A stretch of DNA of 64,000 bases from Xanthobacteraceae bacterium (GTDB taxonomy: Bacteria > Pseudomonadota > Alphaproteobacteria > Rhizobiales > Xanthobacteraceae). Location: positions 62,001-126,000 of the forward strand of contig JALHLQ010000008.1 of the NCBI GenBank assembly GCA_022844485.1. The letters are read 5' to 3'. Shown here in pieces: positions 53,666 through 62,827 of the stretch; position 1 is the stretch's first letter, and the number at the start of each line of letters is the position of its first letter. Under the pieces are notes generated by a model. It was not told where the DNA came from and made no database searches. It was given only the letters and a program-made list of their open reading frames with translations. Position numbers and translations under genes: made by a program.

Positions 53666-54736
53666 ATGACCCCGTTTTTGCACGTCCCCGTCGACATCCT
53701 TCGCGCGCAGATCGCCATGATCCTGCGCGCCTGGGGCATGCCCGAGGACCAATGCGAGCAAACAACCGAGGCGCTCGTCACCGCCGACCTGCTCGGCATC
53801 GACAGCCACGGGCTCGCGCTGCTGCCGCTCTATGAGGAGATCCGCCGCTCCGGAAAGCTCGTGATTGCGCCGGACATCCGCGTCGTGCGCGACGTCGGCG
53901 CGGTCGCACTGGTCGACGGCGGAGGCGGCTTCGGCGAAGCGCCGGCGACGCGCGCGATGGACCTGGCGACCGCGAAGGCCGCAACGCTCGGCATCGGCGC
54001 CGTCGCCGTGCGAAACTCGAACCATTACGGCGCCGCCGGCGTCTATGCGCTCCGCGCGGCGGAGCGCGGCTTTATTGGCATTTCGACCTCGGCCACGTTC
54101 AACACCGCCGTCGTCCCGACCTTTGGCAAGGTGCCGATGCTCGGCACGAACCCATTCGCCTTCGCCGCGCCGGCGCGGCGCAACCCGCCCTTCCTGCTCG
54201 ACATGGCGACCAGCACGGTGGCGATCGGCAAGGTGAAGCTCGCGCTGATGGCCGGACAAAAGCTGCCCGACGGCTGGGTAATGACCAAGGACGGCTCCTG
54301 GCAGCACGATCCCGCGACGGCCCTGCTCGACCGCCTGCTCACGCCGCTCGGCGGCGACCGCCTGCATGGCGGCCACAAGGGCTATGGCCTCGCGGTCATG
54401 GCGGAAATCCTCTCCACCGTGCTGGCCGGCGGCAGCTTTACTCCGTTGCGCGCGCCGGATGCGGACCGCTTCAATGTCGGCCATTGCCTGATCGCCCTCA
54501 ATCCGCGCCTGTTTCGCGACGACGGCGGCTTCGAAGACGACCTCGACGCCATGCTGGATGCTCTGCGCGCCACCCCGCCGGTCGACCCCGCGCGGCCGGT
54601 GATGACGGCCGGCGATCCCGAGCACGCGAACCGAGCCGAGCGGGGGCGCAGCGGCATTCCGGTTCCGCGCAAGCTGGCGCAGGCAATTCTCGGCTTGTGC
54701 GAAAGCGCCCGGGCCGATTACCTTCTCGGTCAATAA
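53666..54736 (+). CDS. Ldh-family NAD(P)-dependent oxidoreductase (malate/L-lactate dehydrogenase type)
   Basis: This 356-residue protein of the type-2 malate/lactate dehydrogenase (YlbC/YiaK) fold has the catalytic His in LLGIDSHGLALLPLY, then VRNSNHYGAAGVYALRAAER, GTNPFAFAAPA and HGGHKGYGLAVMAEILS. Members reduce 2-oxoacids or oxidise 2-hydroxy acids, including sugar-derived ones. It is followed 37 bp later by a TAXI receptor and, further on, a dehydratase, which fits sugar-acid or hydroxy-acid catabolism. Confidence 0.9.
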   Translation: MTPFLHVPVDILRAQIAMILRAWGMPEDQCEQTTEALVTADLLGIDSHGLALLPLYEEIRRSGKLVIAPDIRVVRDVGAVALVDGGGGFGEAPATRAMDLATAKAATLGIGAVAVRNSNHYGAAGVYALRAAERGFIGISTSATFNTAVVPTFGKVPMLGTNPFAFAAPARRNPPFLLDMATSTVAIGKVKLALMAGQKLPDGWVMTKDGSWQHDPATALLDRLLTPLGGDRLHGGHKGYGLAVMAEILSTVLAGGSFTPLRAPDADRFNVGHCLIALNPRLFRDDGGFEDDLDAMLDALRATPPVDPARPVMTAGDPEHANRAERGRSGIPVPRKLAQAILGLCESARADYLLGQ

Positions 54737-54773
54737 GGCGCGCGGGCCGATCGCGCGTCACAGGGAGGATTTG

Positions 54774-55724
54774 ATGATGCGACGCCTCTTTTCCGCTTAC
54801 GCTTTGGCCGCGCTCGCTGCCGCATTCGCGGGGCCGGCTCATGCCACCGACCTGAAATTGATGACCGGCCCGCAAGGCGGGGTGTGGATTCCGCTCGGCG
54901 GGCAATTGAAGGACATGTGGGAGAAGGCGGTCCCCGGGCTCTCGGTGCAGGCCTTGCCCGGCGCCGGCATCGCCAATGTGCGCGGCGTCGAGGAAGGCAA
55001 GGCCGATATCGGGTTCGGCAATTCGATCTCGACCGTGGACGCGGTGATCGGCAATCAGCCTTTCACCAAGCCGCACGAGAATGTCTGCAATGTCGCAACC
55101 CTTTATCCGCAATATTTCCAGGTCGTGGTGCGGGCGGACGCCGGCATCAACTCGGTGAAGGATTTCAAGGGCAAAGGCGTCAGCACGCAGCAGCGCGGCA
55201 ATACCGGCGAACTCATCACCCAGCATCTCCTGCGCGTGCATGGGCTCTCCTACAATGACGTGAAGATGAGCTTCGTCTCCTATACCGACTCGGTGTCGCA
55301 GCTGCAGGACGGCCACGCGCATGTGTTCACGCTGGGCACGACGATTCCGTCCGGCGCCGTGATGGACCTCGCCTCGGCGCGCGAGGTGAGGCTGCTCGAC
55401 TTGAGCGACAGTCTCGAGGGCATGCGCAAGATCAATCCGGGCTACACCTTGGTCACCGTGCCGAAGGGCACCTATCCGAAGCAGGACAAGGACGTGAAGG
55501 TGATCGGCTACGCGACGCACATCGTCGCTTCCTGCAAGCTGCCGGCCGACACCGTCTACACCATGACCAAAGCCATGGCGCAGAACATCCCGACGCTCGC
55601 CTCGGTCAACAAGGCGATCGCCGGGCTCACGCCGAAGGACATGGCGGAGGATATCGGCGTGCCGTTCCATCCCGGCGCCGCCCGCTTCTACAAGGAGGCG
55701 GGGATTCAGGTGAAGGCCAGGTGA
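54774..55724 (+). CDS. TAXI-family TRAP transporter receptor
   Basis: This is a 316-residue periplasmic protein with a signal peptide ending AGPAHA, then LKLMTGPQGGVWIPLGGQLK, 'VEEGKADIGFGNSISTVD' and FKGKGVSTQQRGNTGELI. These are typical of TAXI receptors, which serve fused TRAP permeases and may bind glutamate-like or other carboxylates. AGGGAGGA lies upstream of ATG 54774. The matching permease follows after 171 bp. Confidence 0.92.
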   Translation: MMRRLFSAYALAALAAAFAGPAHATDLKLMTGPQGGVWIPLGGQLKDMWEKAVPGLSVQALPGAGIANVRGVEEGKADIGFGNSISTVDAVIGNQPFTKPHENVCNVATLYPQYFQVVVRADAGINSVKDFKGKGVSTQQRGNTGELITQHLLRVHGLSYNDVKMSFVSYTDSVSQLQDGHAHVFTLGTTIPSGAVMDLASAREVRLLDLSDSLEGMRKINPGYTLVTVPKGTYPKQDKDVKVIGYATHIVASCKLPADTVYTMTKAMAQNIPTLASVNKAIAGLTPKDMAEDIGVPFHPGAARFYKEAGIQVKAR

Positions 55725-55895
55725 CCTTCATCGCTCCCCCGACGGGGAGCCCATAGAATGCGTCATCGAGATGATCCTCGATGCGCGTGCTCGCCGAATG
55801 CCTCCACTGCGGCGCGGAGCCTGTCATCAAACGGCGCTTCGCGCCGATCAGTCGGCGATGCCCCATCCGAGAAGGGGATGAAGTAAGGTCAACCG
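55725..55895. repeat. Intercistronic hairpin-bearing segment
   Basis: The gap between the TAXI receptor and its permease holds two stem-loops: GCTCCCC/GGGGAGC at 55733-55750 and CATCGAG/CTCGATG at 55764-55783. No T-tract follows, so processing or attenuation of the receptor/permease ratio is more likely than termination. Its translation also resembles a short intergenic string I associate with other rhizobial genomes, so it may be a repeat family member. Confidence 0.4.
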
Positions 55896-57761
55896 ATGAA
55901 GCTCGACCTCAGCTATGGCGGGATTGTGCGGCTCACCGTCACGGCGGTCGGCGTCGCCATGGCGCTGTGGCACATGTGGATCATCGCCACCGGGCCGCCC
56001 GAGGCGATTATCTTTCGCGGCACGCATCTCCTGTTCGCCCTGGTGCTGACGTTCCTGATCTATCGCCGCACCGCTTCGCAAGCGGGACAGCCGCCGACCG
56101 TCCTCGATCTCGTAGCGCTGGCGCTCGCCGCCGCGCCGATCCTCTACCTGTTCTTCAACTACGAATACCTCGTCAACCGCATCTTCTACATCGACGATCT
56201 CACCACCGCCGACATGGTGCTCGGCGTCGTCATGATCGCGATGATCATCGAGGGGACGCGGCGCGTCATCGGCTGGGCCTTGCCGATCACCGCGCTGGTG
56301 TTTCTGGCCTATGGCCTGTTCGCGGCCCGGCTCGAGCCGATGCGGATCCTCGATCAGCTCTTCATGACGACGGAGGGAATCTTCGGAATCCCGCTGTCGG
56401 TGTCCGCTGCTTACGTGATGATCTTCGTCCTCTTCGGGAGCGTCATGGAGCGCACCGGAACCGGGCAATTGTTCATGGATTTCGCCATGGCGCTGACCGG
56501 ACACACCGCGGGCGGCCCCGGCAAAGTCTCCGTCGTGAGCTCGAGCCTGTTCGGCACGATCTCCGGCAGCGCGGTCGCCAACGTCATGGTCGACGGACCG
56601 ATCTCGATTCCCCTGATGAAGCGTTCCGGCTTTCCGCCGCATTTCGCCGCCGGCGTCGAGGCCACCGCATCGACCGGCGGCCAGATCATGCCGCCGATCA
56701 TGGGCGCGGCCGCCTTCGTGATGGCCGAGTTTCTCGCCGTCTCCTATGGCCAGGTGGTCGTCTGGGCGCTGATCCCGGCCATCCTCTACTATGTCGCCTG
56801 CTTCGGCGCGGTGCATTTCGAAGCCAAGCGGCGCGGCCTGATCGGGCTGCCGCGATCGGAACTGCCGCGCATGCGCGTCGTGATGCGCGAACGTGGACAC
56901 CTGTTCATTCCGGTCGTGCTGATCCTGGCCGTCATGTATTCCGGCTATAGCGCGCCGCTCGCCGCGCTCATCGGCACCCTGTCCTGCTTTCCAGTGGCGC
57001 TGATGCGCTCGTCAACACGCGGCTACGTGACGATCGAGAACATGATCGAGGCGATGGCGGACGGGGCGAAGAACGCGGTCGCGGTCGCGCTCGCCTGCGC
57101 CTGCGCCGGCATCATCATCGGCATCGTCACGCTGTCGGGACTCGGCATCGTTTTCACGCAATTCGTCGTTGGGCTCGCCAAAGAGACGCTGCTCGCCGCG
57201 CTCCTGCTCACGATGGTGGCGGGCATCGTGCTCGGCATGGGGATGCCGACGACGCCGGCCTACATCATCATGACCGCGCTCCTGGTTCCCGCGATCATCA
57301 AGCTCGGGGTGGTCGAGCCCGCTGCACACATGTTCGCCTTCTATTTCGCGGTGCTCTCGGCGATCACGCCGCCGGTCGCGCTCGCGGTCTATGCGGCGGC
57401 CGGGCTCGCGAAATCCGAGCTTTGGGCGAGCGGCTGGGCGGCCGTGAAGATCGGCGCCGCCGGATTCATCGTTCCGTTCATGTTCGTCTATGAGCCGGCG
57501 CTGCTCATGATCGGCGAGTGGCCGAAAATCATCTGGAGCTTCGGCACCGCCTGCATCGGCATTCTTCTGTTCGCCGCCGGGCTGCACGGATTCCTGATCA
57601 CCGCCGCATCGTTCTGGCAGCGCGCGCTCCTGATCGTCGCCGGGCTCTCGCTCGTGGACCCCGGCCTCTATACCGACCTGCTCGGGGCGGCGCTCGCCGG
57701 AATCGTGATCGCCGCGCAGGTCTTCGAGCGGCGCGCGGCCACAGCCAAGCCCGCAGGCTGA
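55896..57761 (+). CDS. TRAP transporter fused 4TM/12TM permease (TAXI-associated)
   Basis: This 621-residue membrane protein has an N-terminal DctQ-like four-helix part (~1-120) followed by the DctM-like 12-helix part. Segments include SVVSSSLFGTISGSAVANVM, TASTGGQIMPPIMGAAAFVM and GMGMPTTPAYIIMTALLVPA, all family signatures. It forms the channel for the TAXI receptor encoded upstream. Confidence 0.93.
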   Translation: MKLDLSYGGIVRLTVTAVGVAMALWHMWIIATGPPEAIIFRGTHLLFALVLTFLIYRRTASQAGQPPTVLDLVALALAAAPILYLFFNYEYLVNRIFYIDDLTTADMVLGVVMIAMIIEGTRRVIGWALPITALVFLAYGLFAARLEPMRILDQLFMTTEGIFGIPLSVSAAYVMIFVLFGSVMERTGTGQLFMDFAMALTGHTAGGPGKVSVVSSSLFGTISGSAVANVMVDGPISIPLMKRSGFPPHFAAGVEATASTGGQIMPPIMGAAAFVMAEFLAVSYGQVVVWALIPAILYYVACFGAVHFEAKRRGLIGLPRSELPRMRVVMRERGHLFIPVVLILAVMYSGYSAPLAALIGTLSCFPVALMRSSTRGYVTIENMIEAMADGAKNAVAVALACACAGIIIGIVTLSGLGIVFTQFVVGLAKETLLAALLLTMVAGIVLGMGMPTTPAYIIMTALLVPAIIKLGVVEPAAHMFAFYFAVLSAITPPVALAVYAAAGLAKSELWASGWAAVKIGAAGFIVPFMFVYEPALLMIGEWPKIIWSFGTACIGILLFAAGLHGFLITAASFWQRALLIVAGLSLVDPGLYTDLLGAALAGIVIAAQVFERRAATAKPAG

Positions 57762-57798
57762 ACGAGGCAGGGCGATGAACAGTGACAAGGAGACGATG

Positions 57799-58779
57799 AT
57801 GGTTTCGCGTCGGCAAGTATTGATGGGGGTATCGGGACTGGGCGCGGCTGTGGCGTTCGGCACGGGCCGCGCATTCGGTCAGCAGGATTACCCGGCGCGC
57901 CCGGTGCGCTGGATCGTGCCCTACCCGCCTGCCGGCACGACCGACATCCTCGCCCGCATCATCGGCCAGCACCTGTCGGAAAAGCTCGGCCAGCAATTCG
58001 TCATCGAGAACAAGCCGGGAGCAGGCAACAATATCGGCACGGAATTCGTCGTGAACGCGCCGCCCGACGGCTACACGCTGCTCCTCGTCAATCCCGCCAA
58101 CGGCATCAACGCCACGCTCTACAAGAAGCTCTCCTTCGTGTTCCTACGCGACATCGCGCCGGTCGCGGGCCTCGTGCGCGTCCCCAATGTGATGTCGGTC
58201 AATCCGAACTTTCCCGCCAAGACGGTCGCGGAGTTCATCGCCTACGGCAAGGCCAATCCCGGCAAGATCAACATGGCCTCTTCCGGCAACGGCACCTCCG
58301 TCCATCTGTCGGGCGAAATGTTCATGGCCATGACCGGGATCAAAATGACCCACGTCCCCTATCGGGGCGCGGGGCCGGCGCTGATCGACCTCATGGCCGG
58401 CACGGTGGATGTGATTTTCGACAACATGCCCTCCTCGATCGAGCACATCCGCGCGGGCAAGCTGCGCGCGCTGGCGGTCACGACGGAAAATCGCTCCGAT
58501 GCGCTGCCCGGCGTGCCGACCGTCGCTGAAACCGTGCCGGGCTACGAGGCGAGCGCCTGGTTCGGCATCGGCGCACCGAAGGATACGCCGCGTCCCATCA
58601 TCGAGAAGCTCAACAAGGCGGTGAACGAGGCGCTGGCCGATCCGAAGATCAAGGCGCGGCTCGTCGAGCTCGGCGGGACGCCGCTCATCGGCACGCCGGA
58701 AGATTTCGGCAGCATCGCGAAGGCGGAAACCGAGAAGTGGGAAAAGGTCGTGAAGTTCGCCGGAGCGTCAATCGACTGA
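57799..58779 (+). CDS. Bug-family periplasmic receptor, Tat-type signal
   Basis: This ~326-residue receptor has the Bug pattern YPARPVRWIVPYPPAGTTDI, FVIENKPGAGNNIGTEFV, PPDGYTLLL and HVPYRGAGPALIDLMAG. The N terminus SRRQVLMGVSGLGAAVAFG has a twin arginine followed by a hydrophobic stretch, so Tat export is likely. AAGGAG is spaced six bases from the ATG at 57799; ATGs at 57796 and 57775 are alternatives. No TctA/TctB genes are present. It sits between a TRAP transporter and a dehydratase, suggesting the same substrate class. Confidence 0.9.
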   Translation: MVSRRQVLMGVSGLGAAVAFGTGRAFGQQDYPARPVRWIVPYPPAGTTDILARIIGQHLSEKLGQQFVIENKPGAGNNIGTEFVVNAPPDGYTLLLVNPANGINATLYKKLSFVFLRDIAPVAGLVRVPNVMSVNPNFPAKTVAEFIAYGKANPGKINMASSGNGTSVHLSGEMFMAMTGIKMTHVPYRGAGPALIDLMAGTVDVIFDNMPSSIEHIRAGKLRALAVTTENRSDALPGVPTVAETVPGYEASAWFGIGAPKDTPRPIIEKLNKAVNEALADPKIKARLVELGGTPLIGTPEDFGSIAKAETEKWEKVVKFAGASID

Positions 58780-58879
58780 GATTTCCCCCTTTCACCAGGC
58801 GGGAGAAGCAAACGCGCATGCGGATCACACCCGTAGGCGCTTTGCCCATGCCTTCCGGCTCAGAGTATTGTCCCCTCCC

Positions 58880-60607
58880 ATGACAAAGCGGAAAATCCCC
58901 ACTGAATTGCGCAGCCATCGCTGGCTCGGGGTGCAAGACTTGCGCGCCTTCGGCCATCGCTCGCGGCTTCGCCAGTCCGGCTTCGACGCCGAGGACTGGG
59001 GAGGCAAGCCGGTCATCGCCATCGTCAATACCTGGAGCGACATCAATCCCTGCCATGCGCATCTGCGGACGCGGGCGGAAGAGGTCAAGCGCGGCGTGCT
59101 GCAGGCGGGCGGCTTCCCCGTCGAGTTGCCGGCCATGTCGCTTGCGGAAACCTTCGTGAAGCCGACGACGATGCTCTATCGCAATTTCCTCGCCATGGAG
59201 ACGGAGGAACTGTTGCGCTCGCATCCGATCGACGGCGCGGTGCTGCTCGGGGGCTGCGACAAGACCACGCCAGCGCTGATCATGGGCGCGATCAGCATGG
59301 ACCTGCCGGCGATCTACGTGCCCGCCGGGCCGATGCTGCGCGGCCATTGGCGCGGGCAGACGCTCGGCTCGGGCTCGGACGTCTGGAAGTACTGGGACGA
59401 AAAGCGCGCGGGCAACATCACGGAGACCGACTGGAGCGAGATCGAGAACGGCATTGCCCGATCGTTCGGCACCTGCATGACCATGGGCACCGCGGCGACG
59501 ATGATGTCGATTGCCGAGGCGCTCGGCCTCACCTTGCCCGGCGCCTCCTCGATCCCCGCGGCCGACTCCGGTCATCCGCGCATGGCCAAAGCCTGCGGCC
59601 GGCGCATTGTCGAGATGGTGTGGGAGGACCTGACCCCCTCGCGCATTCTCTCGCGCGCATCCTTCGACAACGCCATCACGGTGCACATGGCCCTGGGGGG
59701 TTCCACCAATGCCATCGTGCACCTCGTGGCGATGGCGCGCCGCGCGGGCATCGCGCTCGATCTCAAGCGCTTCGACGAAATTTCGCGGCGTGTGCCGGTG
59801 GTCGCGAACCTTCGGCCGGCGGGCGCCTATCTGATGGAGGACTTCTTCTACGCCGGAGGCTTGCGCGCGCTGATGGCCATCATCGCAGACAAGCTCGACC
59901 TCACCTGTCCGACCGTGACAGGTCAGACGCTCGGCGAGGGCCTGGCGAGCGCGCAAGTGCATCTGCCGGAGGTCATCCACCCGCTATCGAAGCCGGTCTA
60001 TGCGGAAGGCGCGACCGCGATCCTCACCGGCAATCTCGCCCCGCGCGGCTGCGTGATGAAGCCGGCCGCGGCCGAGCCGCGCTTCCTGCGCCATCGCGGA
60101 CCGGTCCTCGCCTTCGAGGACTACGACCACATGGCGCGTGAGATCGAGCGCGACGACCTCGCGGTGACGCCGGACCACGTCCTCGTGCTGAAAAACGCGG
60201 GGCCGAAGGGCGGCCCCGGCATGCCGGAATGGGGCATGCTGCCGATCCCGCGCAAGCTCGTGCGCACCGGCACGCGCGACATGCTGCGCATATCCGACGC
60301 GCGCATGAGCGGCACGAGCTACGGCGCCTGCGTCCTGCATGTCGCGCCGGAGAGCTTTGTCGGCGGGCCGCTCGCGGTCGTGCAAACGGGCGACGAGATC
60401 GAAGTGGATGTCTCGTCGCGCCGGATTCACCTGCATGTGAGCGAGGAGGAACTGGCGCGCCGTCTCGCCGCCTGGCGCGCGCCTGCGCCGCGCTATGCAC
60501 GCGGCTACGGGGCGATGTTCTCAAGCCATATCGGTCAGGCCGATGAAGGCTGCGATTTCGATTTCCTCGCCGCGCCGGGTAAGATTCCGGAGCCGGACAT
60601 TCATTGA
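58880..60607 (+). CDS. IlvD/Edd-family dehydratase (aldonate or dihydroxy-acid dehydratase)
   Basis: This is a 575-residue Fe-S dehydratase. The cluster cysteines are C58 (SDINPCHAHL), C126 (LLGGCDKTTPA) and C199 (FGTCMTMGTA). 'HMALGGSTNAIVHLVAMAR' and 'ISDARMSGTSYGACVLHVAP' complete the signature. The ATG at 58880 is taken; a TTG at 58868 is possible. The sequence style and the transporter/oxidoreductase neighbourhood fit L-arabonate/D-xylonate-type dehydratases better than branched-chain IlvD. It overlaps the convergent bioY gene by 7 bp. Confidence 0.9.
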   Translation: MTKRKIPTELRSHRWLGVQDLRAFGHRSRLRQSGFDAEDWGGKPVIAIVNTWSDINPCHAHLRTRAEEVKRGVLQAGGFPVELPAMSLAETFVKPTTMLYRNFLAMETEELLRSHPIDGAVLLGGCDKTTPALIMGAISMDLPAIYVPAGPMLRGHWRGQTLGSGSDVWKYWDEKRAGNITETDWSEIENGIARSFGTCMTMGTAATMMSIAEALGLTLPGASSIPAADSGHPRMAKACGRRIVEMVWEDLTPSRILSRASFDNAITVHMALGGSTNAIVHLVAMARRAGIALDLKRFDEISRRVPVVANLRPAGAYLMEDFFYAGGLRALMAIIADKLDLTCPTVTGQTLGEGLASAQVHLPEVIHPLSKPVYAEGATAILTGNLAPRGCVMKPAAAEPRFLRHRGPVLAFEDYDHMAREIERDDLAVTPDHVLVLKNAGPKGGPGMPEWGMLPIPRKLVRTGTRDMLRISDARMSGTSYGACVLHVAPESFVGGPLAVVQTGDEIEVDVSSRRIHLHVSEEELARRLAAWRAPAPRYARGYGAMFSSHIGQADEGCDFDFLAAPGKIPEPDIH

Positions 60608-61248
60608 TCACCGCGCCGGCGCGCGGCGAACAGCCAGCCGGCGCGCACGAGGGCGGCGGCGAGCGCGGTCTTCACGAGATCGCCGAGCAGGAACGGCAAA
60701 AGGCCGACGGCAACCGCCTTCTCGAACCCGATCCCGAGGCCGGAGGACGTTTGCGCAAGCCAGGCGAGCCAAGCGACGCCGCAGATCATGACCGCCGCGC
60801 TGCCGGCGAGCATCGCCGCGAAGAGGCGGATGACGCTGCGGTCGGCACCACGCTCGGCGAGAGCGCCGACGATCGCAGCCGCCAGAACGAAGCCGATCAG
60901 ATAGCCCCCCGTCGGGCCGAGCAGATAGAGCGGGCTCGCCGCGGCGGGCGGCGTGTTGGTGAACACCGGAAGCCCGAGCATGCCCTCGGCGAGATAGAGC
61001 AGTACGGTGGCCACCGCGAGACGCGACCCGTAGCTTGCGGCGAGTATCGCGAGCGCGAGCGTCTGCAAAGTGGTCGGCACGGGATAGAACGGAACCTTGA
61101 TCTTCGCTGCCAGCGCCAGGAGGGCGGTCCCGAGCAGCGCGAGGATCACAAGACGCAGCAGACGGCTCGAAAAGCTCCGCCGCATCTCCGGCCACAGCGC
61201 GCCGATCAACGTGACAGGCGGTTCCAATACGGTCGCTTCGCTGCGCAT
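60601..61248 (-). CDS. bioY: Biotin transporter BioY
   Basis: This 215-residue S component of a biotin ECF-type transporter has six helices. KIKVPFYPVPTTLQTLALAI, PVFTNTPPAAASPLYLLGPT and GGYLIGFVLAA are the BioY signature segments that line the biotin site. BioM and BioN are not adjacent; solitary BioY can import biotin in some bacteria. I looked for a BioR-type site upstream and saw none. Confidence 0.95.
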   Translation of the reverse strand: MRSEATVLEPPVTLIGALWPEMRRSFSSRLLRLVILALLGTALLALAAKIKVPFYPVPTTLQTLALAILAASYGSRLAVATVLLYLAEGMLGLPVFTNTPPAAASPLYLLGPTGGYLIGFVLAAAIVGALAERGADRSVIRLFAAMLAGSAAVMICGVAWLAWLAQTSSGLGIGFEKAVAVGLLPFLLGDLVKTALAAALVRAGWLFAARRRGDQ

Positions 61249-61363
61249 GGCCGGTGTCCCTCGCTTGTGGGCGGCGGTGTTTGGGGCCGGCCGCCCATGT
61301 CTTTAGTCCGCTTCGTATAGGTCCTTTGGCCTGCTCCCTCAAGCATGGGCTCCAAGCATGGGT

Positions 61364-61702
61364 TCACTGTGCGCTCATGAAGACTAGCAACAAGGACAGG
61401 CCGACCAGGTTGATGGCCCAGCCAATGGTGAGCCAGCGCGCAAACCAGGACCAGACCTGCGGATCGACGCCGAACGGGCGGCCGCTGATGTTCTCCGCGC
61501 AGCGCCACACACTCACAAGAATCCACACCGTATAGAGGGCCAGAAAGACGAGCAGGACGATGAGGACCGGAATGCTGATCCAGTTCAAGAGTCCGAGAAC
61601 GGCGATGGCCGCAGCAATCGCGAAGCTGGCGGCCACGCCGTAGACCCAGAAAATCTTCCATAGCGGACCATTGCCGGACCAATAGGACCCCACAAACGTC
61701 AT
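61364..61702 (-). CDS. Small membrane protein, 112 residues
   Basis: This hypothetical protein has three predicted membrane helices (~16-42, 45-66, 88-108). GSYWSGNGPLWKIFWVYG at the start and SVWRCAENISGRPFG in the middle loop are distinctive. Small membrane proteins with a 'W(K)xFWxYG' start are common in proteobacteria, with no known function. GGAGGT lies seven bases before the ATG at 61702; the longer open frame upstream has no similarity. Confidence 0.75.
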   Translation of the reverse strand: MTFVGSYWSGNGPLWKIFWVYGVAASFAIAAAIAVLGLLNWISIPVLIVLLVFLALYTVWILVSVWRCAENISGRPFGVDPQVWSWFARWLTIGWAINLVGLSLLLVFMSAQ

Positions 61703-61912
61703 TGCAGACCTCCGCGCGAATGATCCCTTTTTTTCATTATGGACCTGGGCGCGAAGACTGTGCAAAAAGCCGAGGCATATCAGGTGCCCCGAAAGCGAAT
61801 GGTCGGAACCCTCGCTTCGTCCCGCTTTGCGTTGCACAAACGTATCAAGTCGGCGTGAGCCGATGCTCGCCGCCGCGTGCGCAATCATCCACCAATCGAG
61901 ACATCACGGCCG

Positions 61913-62827
61913 ATGACCGACGACATTCCTTTCGACAAGCGCTTCGACCTCGAACCTGGCGAGGTCGAGCAGGTCATGCCCGGCGTGCGCCGGCTGGTCG
62001 CCCGCAATCCGGGGCCGTTCACGTTCAAGGGCACGGTGACCTATATCGTCGGCCACGGTCAGATCGCGATCGTCGACCCGGGGCCGGACGATCCAAAGCA
62101 TCTCGATGCGGTGCTCGACGCCGTGCGCGGCGAGACGGTGACGCACATCTTCGTCACCCATACGCATCGCGATCATTCGCCGGGCACGCCGCGCATCAAG
62201 CAGGCGACCGGCGCGGCAGTCTTGGCCGAAGGGCCGCATCGCGCCGCGCGTCCGCTACACATCGGCGAGATCCATCCGCTCGATTCGTCCGGCGACATGG
62301 AGTTCCGTCCCGATGCCCTCCTGCGCGACGGCGACGTCATCGCCGGACCCGGCTGGACCATCGAAGCCATCGCCACGCCCGGCCACACCGCCAACCACCT
62401 GGCATTCGCCTTTCGGGAGGCGGACGCGATCTTCGCCGGCGATCACGTCATGGCCTGGTCCACCTCCATCGTCGCCCCGCCTGACGGCGCGATGAGCGAC
62501 TACATGGCGTCCCTCGAACGCATCGGGCGGCGCGCCGAGAGCGTGTATTTCCCCGGACACGGCGGGGCGATCAAAGACGCGCCGCATTTCGTGAAGCACT
62601 ACATCGCGCACCGCCAGGCGCGCGAGGCTTCGATCCTGCACCGGCTGCACAAGGGCGAGGCGGACATTCCGACGCTGGTGCGCGCAATCTATATCGGGCT
62701 CGATCCGCGGCTGTCGGGGGCCGCAGGCCTGTCCGTGCTGGCGCATCTCGAGGACCTGGTGGCGCGCGGTGTCGTTGCGACCGACGGCCCGCCCTCGATC
62801 GCCGGCCGCTACCGCTTGGCGGGCTGA
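61913..62827 (+). CDS. Metallo-beta-lactamase-fold hydrolase (LACTB2/glyoxalase II-like)
   Basis: This 304-residue hydrolase has the metal motif THTHRDH (H83, H85, D87, H88), later His/Asp ligands in TPGHTANHLAF and FAGDHVM, and a C-terminal winged-helix-like region (~235-304) typical of the LACTB2 branch. Substrates in this group range from thioesters to RNA. The ATG at 61913 is chosen over an open frame from 61877. It ends 19 bp inside the convergent DUF1499 gene. Confidence 0.9.
   Translation: MTDDIPFDKRFDLEPGEVEQVMPGVRRLVARNPGPFTFKGTVTYIVGHGQIAIVDPGPDDPKHLDAVLDAVRGETVTHIFVTHTHRDHSPGTPRIKQATGAAVLAEGPHRAARPLHIGEIHPLDSSGDMEFRPDALLRDGDVIAGPGWTIEAIATPGHTANHLAFAFREADAIFAGDHVMAWSTSIVAPPDGAMSDYMASLERIGRRAESVYFPGHGGAIKDAPHFVKHYIAHRQAREASILHRLHKGEADIPTLVRAIYIGLDPRLSGAAGLSVLAHLEDLVARGVVATDGPPSIAGRYRLAG

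Noticed and set aside
61249-61363. Possible BioR operator upstream of bioY
   Set aside because: No TTATnnATAA-type palindrome found; only a CAAGCATGGG direct repeat is visible.
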